Assembly: GCA_015680905.1 (NCBI GenBank)
Contig: CM027385.1
Span: forward strand, 78,947,501 to 79,011,500
Direction of reading: 5' to 3'
DNA length: 64,000 bases
From: Coptis chinensis
Taxonomy: Eukaryota; Streptophyta; Magnoliopsida; Ranunculales; Ranunculaceae
The translations under genes and the position numbers were made by a program. A model generated the notes under the pieces. It did no database searches. It saw nothing but the letters and a program-made list of their open reading frames with translations, and was not told the origin of the DNA. The stretch's first letter is position 1; each line of letters starts with the position of its first letter. Positions 61,560 to 64,000 of this stretch are shown piece by piece.

Positions 61560-62200
61560 TTTATCATTTACCAACATACATAATAACAGAAGAGAGTTGC
61601 TTGAACAACCACACATATGTACTTCACAATCTTTCTATTCATTCAAAATAGTGAGGCTTAATACAAGAAAAAGATCACAAACATGATCGAAGTACCAAAA
61701 GGGGAGTTACATAACACCTCCAATTTCCAATTTCATAAAATATAATAAGCAGGTGATGAAGAATATCTAATGTCATTAGCCATCTTCCACTTTCACATAG
61801 CCAAAATGCATGCATGATTTATGTCCATTCTAACTCATCTGCAAAACCTATAGAATTTCATGAAAATATTAATATAAGTATAAGAGTAATCTAAGAATAA
61901 AATGAGCTGAGTACTAAAAGAATTTGTTTTGCAAACATTTAAACATGTATAAATAATTGTAACAAAGCAGAATGATTATCACCTCACTAGGATCATTAAG
62001 GTTGATGTTCATGCTACCATGAGACAAGTCATTAGCTCCTAAACTTAAAGATTGTTGACTAAGAATGCATATCACTACAAACTACAATTACAAGTTAACA
62101 AACATGAGTAAATAATGACCATAACCTATAACTTAAACTTGACAAGTTTCTTAACATCCTTAGCTTGACCGGGATTGGTTCTTGTTTGTTTCTTGCCATT
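61560..62200. other. 3' flank of the FAR1-related pseudogene
   Basis: AT-rich sequence with no gene recognised; likely its former 3' untranslated region. Confidence 0.4.
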
Positions 62201-62204
62201 ATTG

Positions 62205-64000
62205 TCAGTCCATGATTTGTGCCTTCTTGGTAAGCCCCTTATGCTTCATAATGGGTGGATCTTTCAATGGTTTTGACTTTGCGCATACGTATTTCAGACT
62301 TCGTTTGGCTCAACTTTCACTTGGTGCACTTCCAATTTGCTTCATGGGGCTGATTTCCACATTTTTGAATGTCGCTTCAACTTCCTTTAAAAGATTATAG
62401 AAATCCTTCATTGCAACCTTGAATGCTTTGGTGATGAAACACCTTAATTGCTATATTAACGACTTCCGCGATAGAGTTGGCTAAATCTTACTGTAACAGA
62501 CACATGACAATCATCTACCATTTCTTATCCATCTTTGGTTGTCACTGATCCATACTTTGCATCATTTGTCCATTTTTTAAGCACTTATTTTTCTGGAAGG
62601 TTCAAAACATTCACAACTACAAATATCTTCATAACATGTCTGCACAAGTATCTAGCAAATTCAATCAACAAACAACTGCATGTGACAGTATTATCACAAG
62701 AATCATATGTCACGGTTCGAAATGTATGATCATGACTGTCTCTCCACATATGAAACATGGACTTTGTACCGGTTTCCTCAATCTTTCTTTGGCGATAAGA
62801 AAAACCTTATTGGATTTGTTGCTGAAACCTTGCAAAAATTTCTTTCGTGTAAACTTCAGCAACTTCCTTCTCAATTACCATATAAAATTTCAAAGCACGA
62901 TTGGTATAATTGCTTTCATAGTCTTCATCATTTTCAGCATCTCGCCTGCATACTACAGCATTTCAAATTGTTTCATAAATGTTATCAAAGACAAAGATCT
63001 CTTCAAATAGCCATCAAAGTACGCATTAATACTCTCACTCCATTGGGTCGTGTACATAGATGCACAAAATATATAACGCGTATAAACTGAACCCCATCCA
63101 TTTCTTTCGCTTTTCAAATAGGTTTGCTAACCACTTATTTTCTCCTAGCTACCTGGTACTTTCCAATCATCCCGTTCCAGCCAAGCTCAAATGTTTCGAT
63201 AGTCTCATACCCAAACAAATATTTAACAAAATCATCCCAAAAACCTGGATTTGAGTTAATCCGCGTGGACGTATATTCTCGATTGCATTTTTGTAATATG
63301 ACACTGAAAAAAGCGATGGTGGCGTGCGTGCTAGGTAACACTTTCTCAATAGCTACCCCAATTGCAGATTCTTGATCTATTAGAATCACTTTTGGTTGCT
63401 TACTGTTCATTGCCCTCATCCATGTCTTTATGACTCATTCAAAAGACTCCATACATTCATTATAAAGAAATGCATCACCGAAGATTGTTGTCTGGTAATG
63501 ATAGTTGACACCTACAATTGGGATGAAATGCACTATACCGGTTTGTCCCATAAGTAGGATAAAAGCAAACAACATCTCCAAAATAGTGATAATCCATCCT
63601 TGACCGTGCATCAACCCAAAAGAAATTTTTGGTTTGGCCTTCCAGATCCATTTGGATTGAGTAGAAAAATGATGGGTTGTCCATTTGTTGATGCTCAAAA
63701 AATTTAAGGACAACTTCCACATCTCCAAGTCAAAGCTCATGTCTTCGAACCTTACCGAGAACGTTTATAACATCTCTTTCAGTGTAGCCAATATTACGAA
63801 TTCATTTAGCTTCAACACCCATATAACACAACATAAGATTGACTTTAAACCTAACTAATTGCATGTTCCCCAACATTTGTTCTTGTTCTTTTGGTACCTT
63901 TCTCGAAGACTGAAGCTTATGTCGTTTGCTTGGAGTTGCAAGGTTGTGATTAGGCTCCTCAATAACTCGAGTGACAACCCAGTTTTTCTTTTCGTTTTTT
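62205..64000 (-). pseudogene. FAR1-RELATED SEQUENCE (FRS) gene, decayed, runs off the end
   Basis: Minus strand, from the window end downward. KKNWVVTRVIEEPNHNLATP is the tail of the FAR1 zinc-finger domain. FFEHQQMDNPSFFYSIQMDL, FWVDARSRMDYHYFGDVVCF and VILIDQESA are the MULE-type transposase core. MFHMWRDSHDHTF and VTCSCLLIEF...YLCRHVMK (62600-62740) form the SWIM zinc finger, and KGLTKKAQIMD ends before a TGA at 62205. FRS proteins are plant transcription factors descended from Mutator transposases and linked to light signalling. Frameshifts near 63430, 63500, 63720 and in 62400-62650 and stops at 63800-63830 show it is inactive. The N-terminus lies outside the window. Confidence 0.82.

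Overview
This is nuclear DNA from a flowering plant, most likely a eudicot; I cannot name the genus. Three genes with plant-type exons and GT-AG introns are present, and the rest is dominated by transposable elements of plant families: an Athila-type LTR element, Mutator-like (MULE and FAR1-related), hAT, Helitron, MITEs and a LINE-type reverse transcriptase. There are no bacterial-style operons, no rRNA and no convincing tRNA genes.

Layout. 1-1977: decayed LINE-type reverse transcriptase, minus strand. 1983-14414: LTR retrotransposon with 1.40 and 1.42 kb LTRs and a GGAAC target duplication; it has decayed gag and protease and two further decayed coding blocks, but no recognisable reverse transcriptase, RNase H or integrase. 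14420-15005: N-terminal piece of a Mutator-like transposase. 15.9-21.2 kb: tandem repeats only (a 125 bp repeat, a 1,042 bp tandem duplication, a 55 bp minisatellite). 21.3-33.6 kb: a composite region with palindromic minisatellites, an hAT transposon (22777-26187) nested in a 135 bp repeat array, a Mutator transposase plus OTU protease pseudogene (plus strand), and a convergent plant mobile domain gene (minus strand). 33.7-36.9 kb: no recognisable gene. About 36.9-39.32 kb: the end of a Helitron carrying an intron-containing fragment of a myo-inositol-phosphate synthase gene.

Host genes. 39411-42549: strictosidine synthase-like gene in four exons, whose start codon lies 90 bp from the Helitron terminus. 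46276-49055: START-like lipid-binding protein gene in nine exons. 53748-55170 (minus): the TPR end of a protein phosphatase 5 gene, with no catalytic domain found in the window. MITEs sit between and inside these genes. 57182-60173 looks like a solo LTR. 62205-64000 is a FAR1-RELATED SEQUENCE pseudogene that runs off the end.

The three host genes are unrelated in function and show no pathway link. All three carry several single-base indels in otherwise well conserved exons, so either they are decaying or the assembly has residual indel errors. Coding calls below should be read with that in mind.
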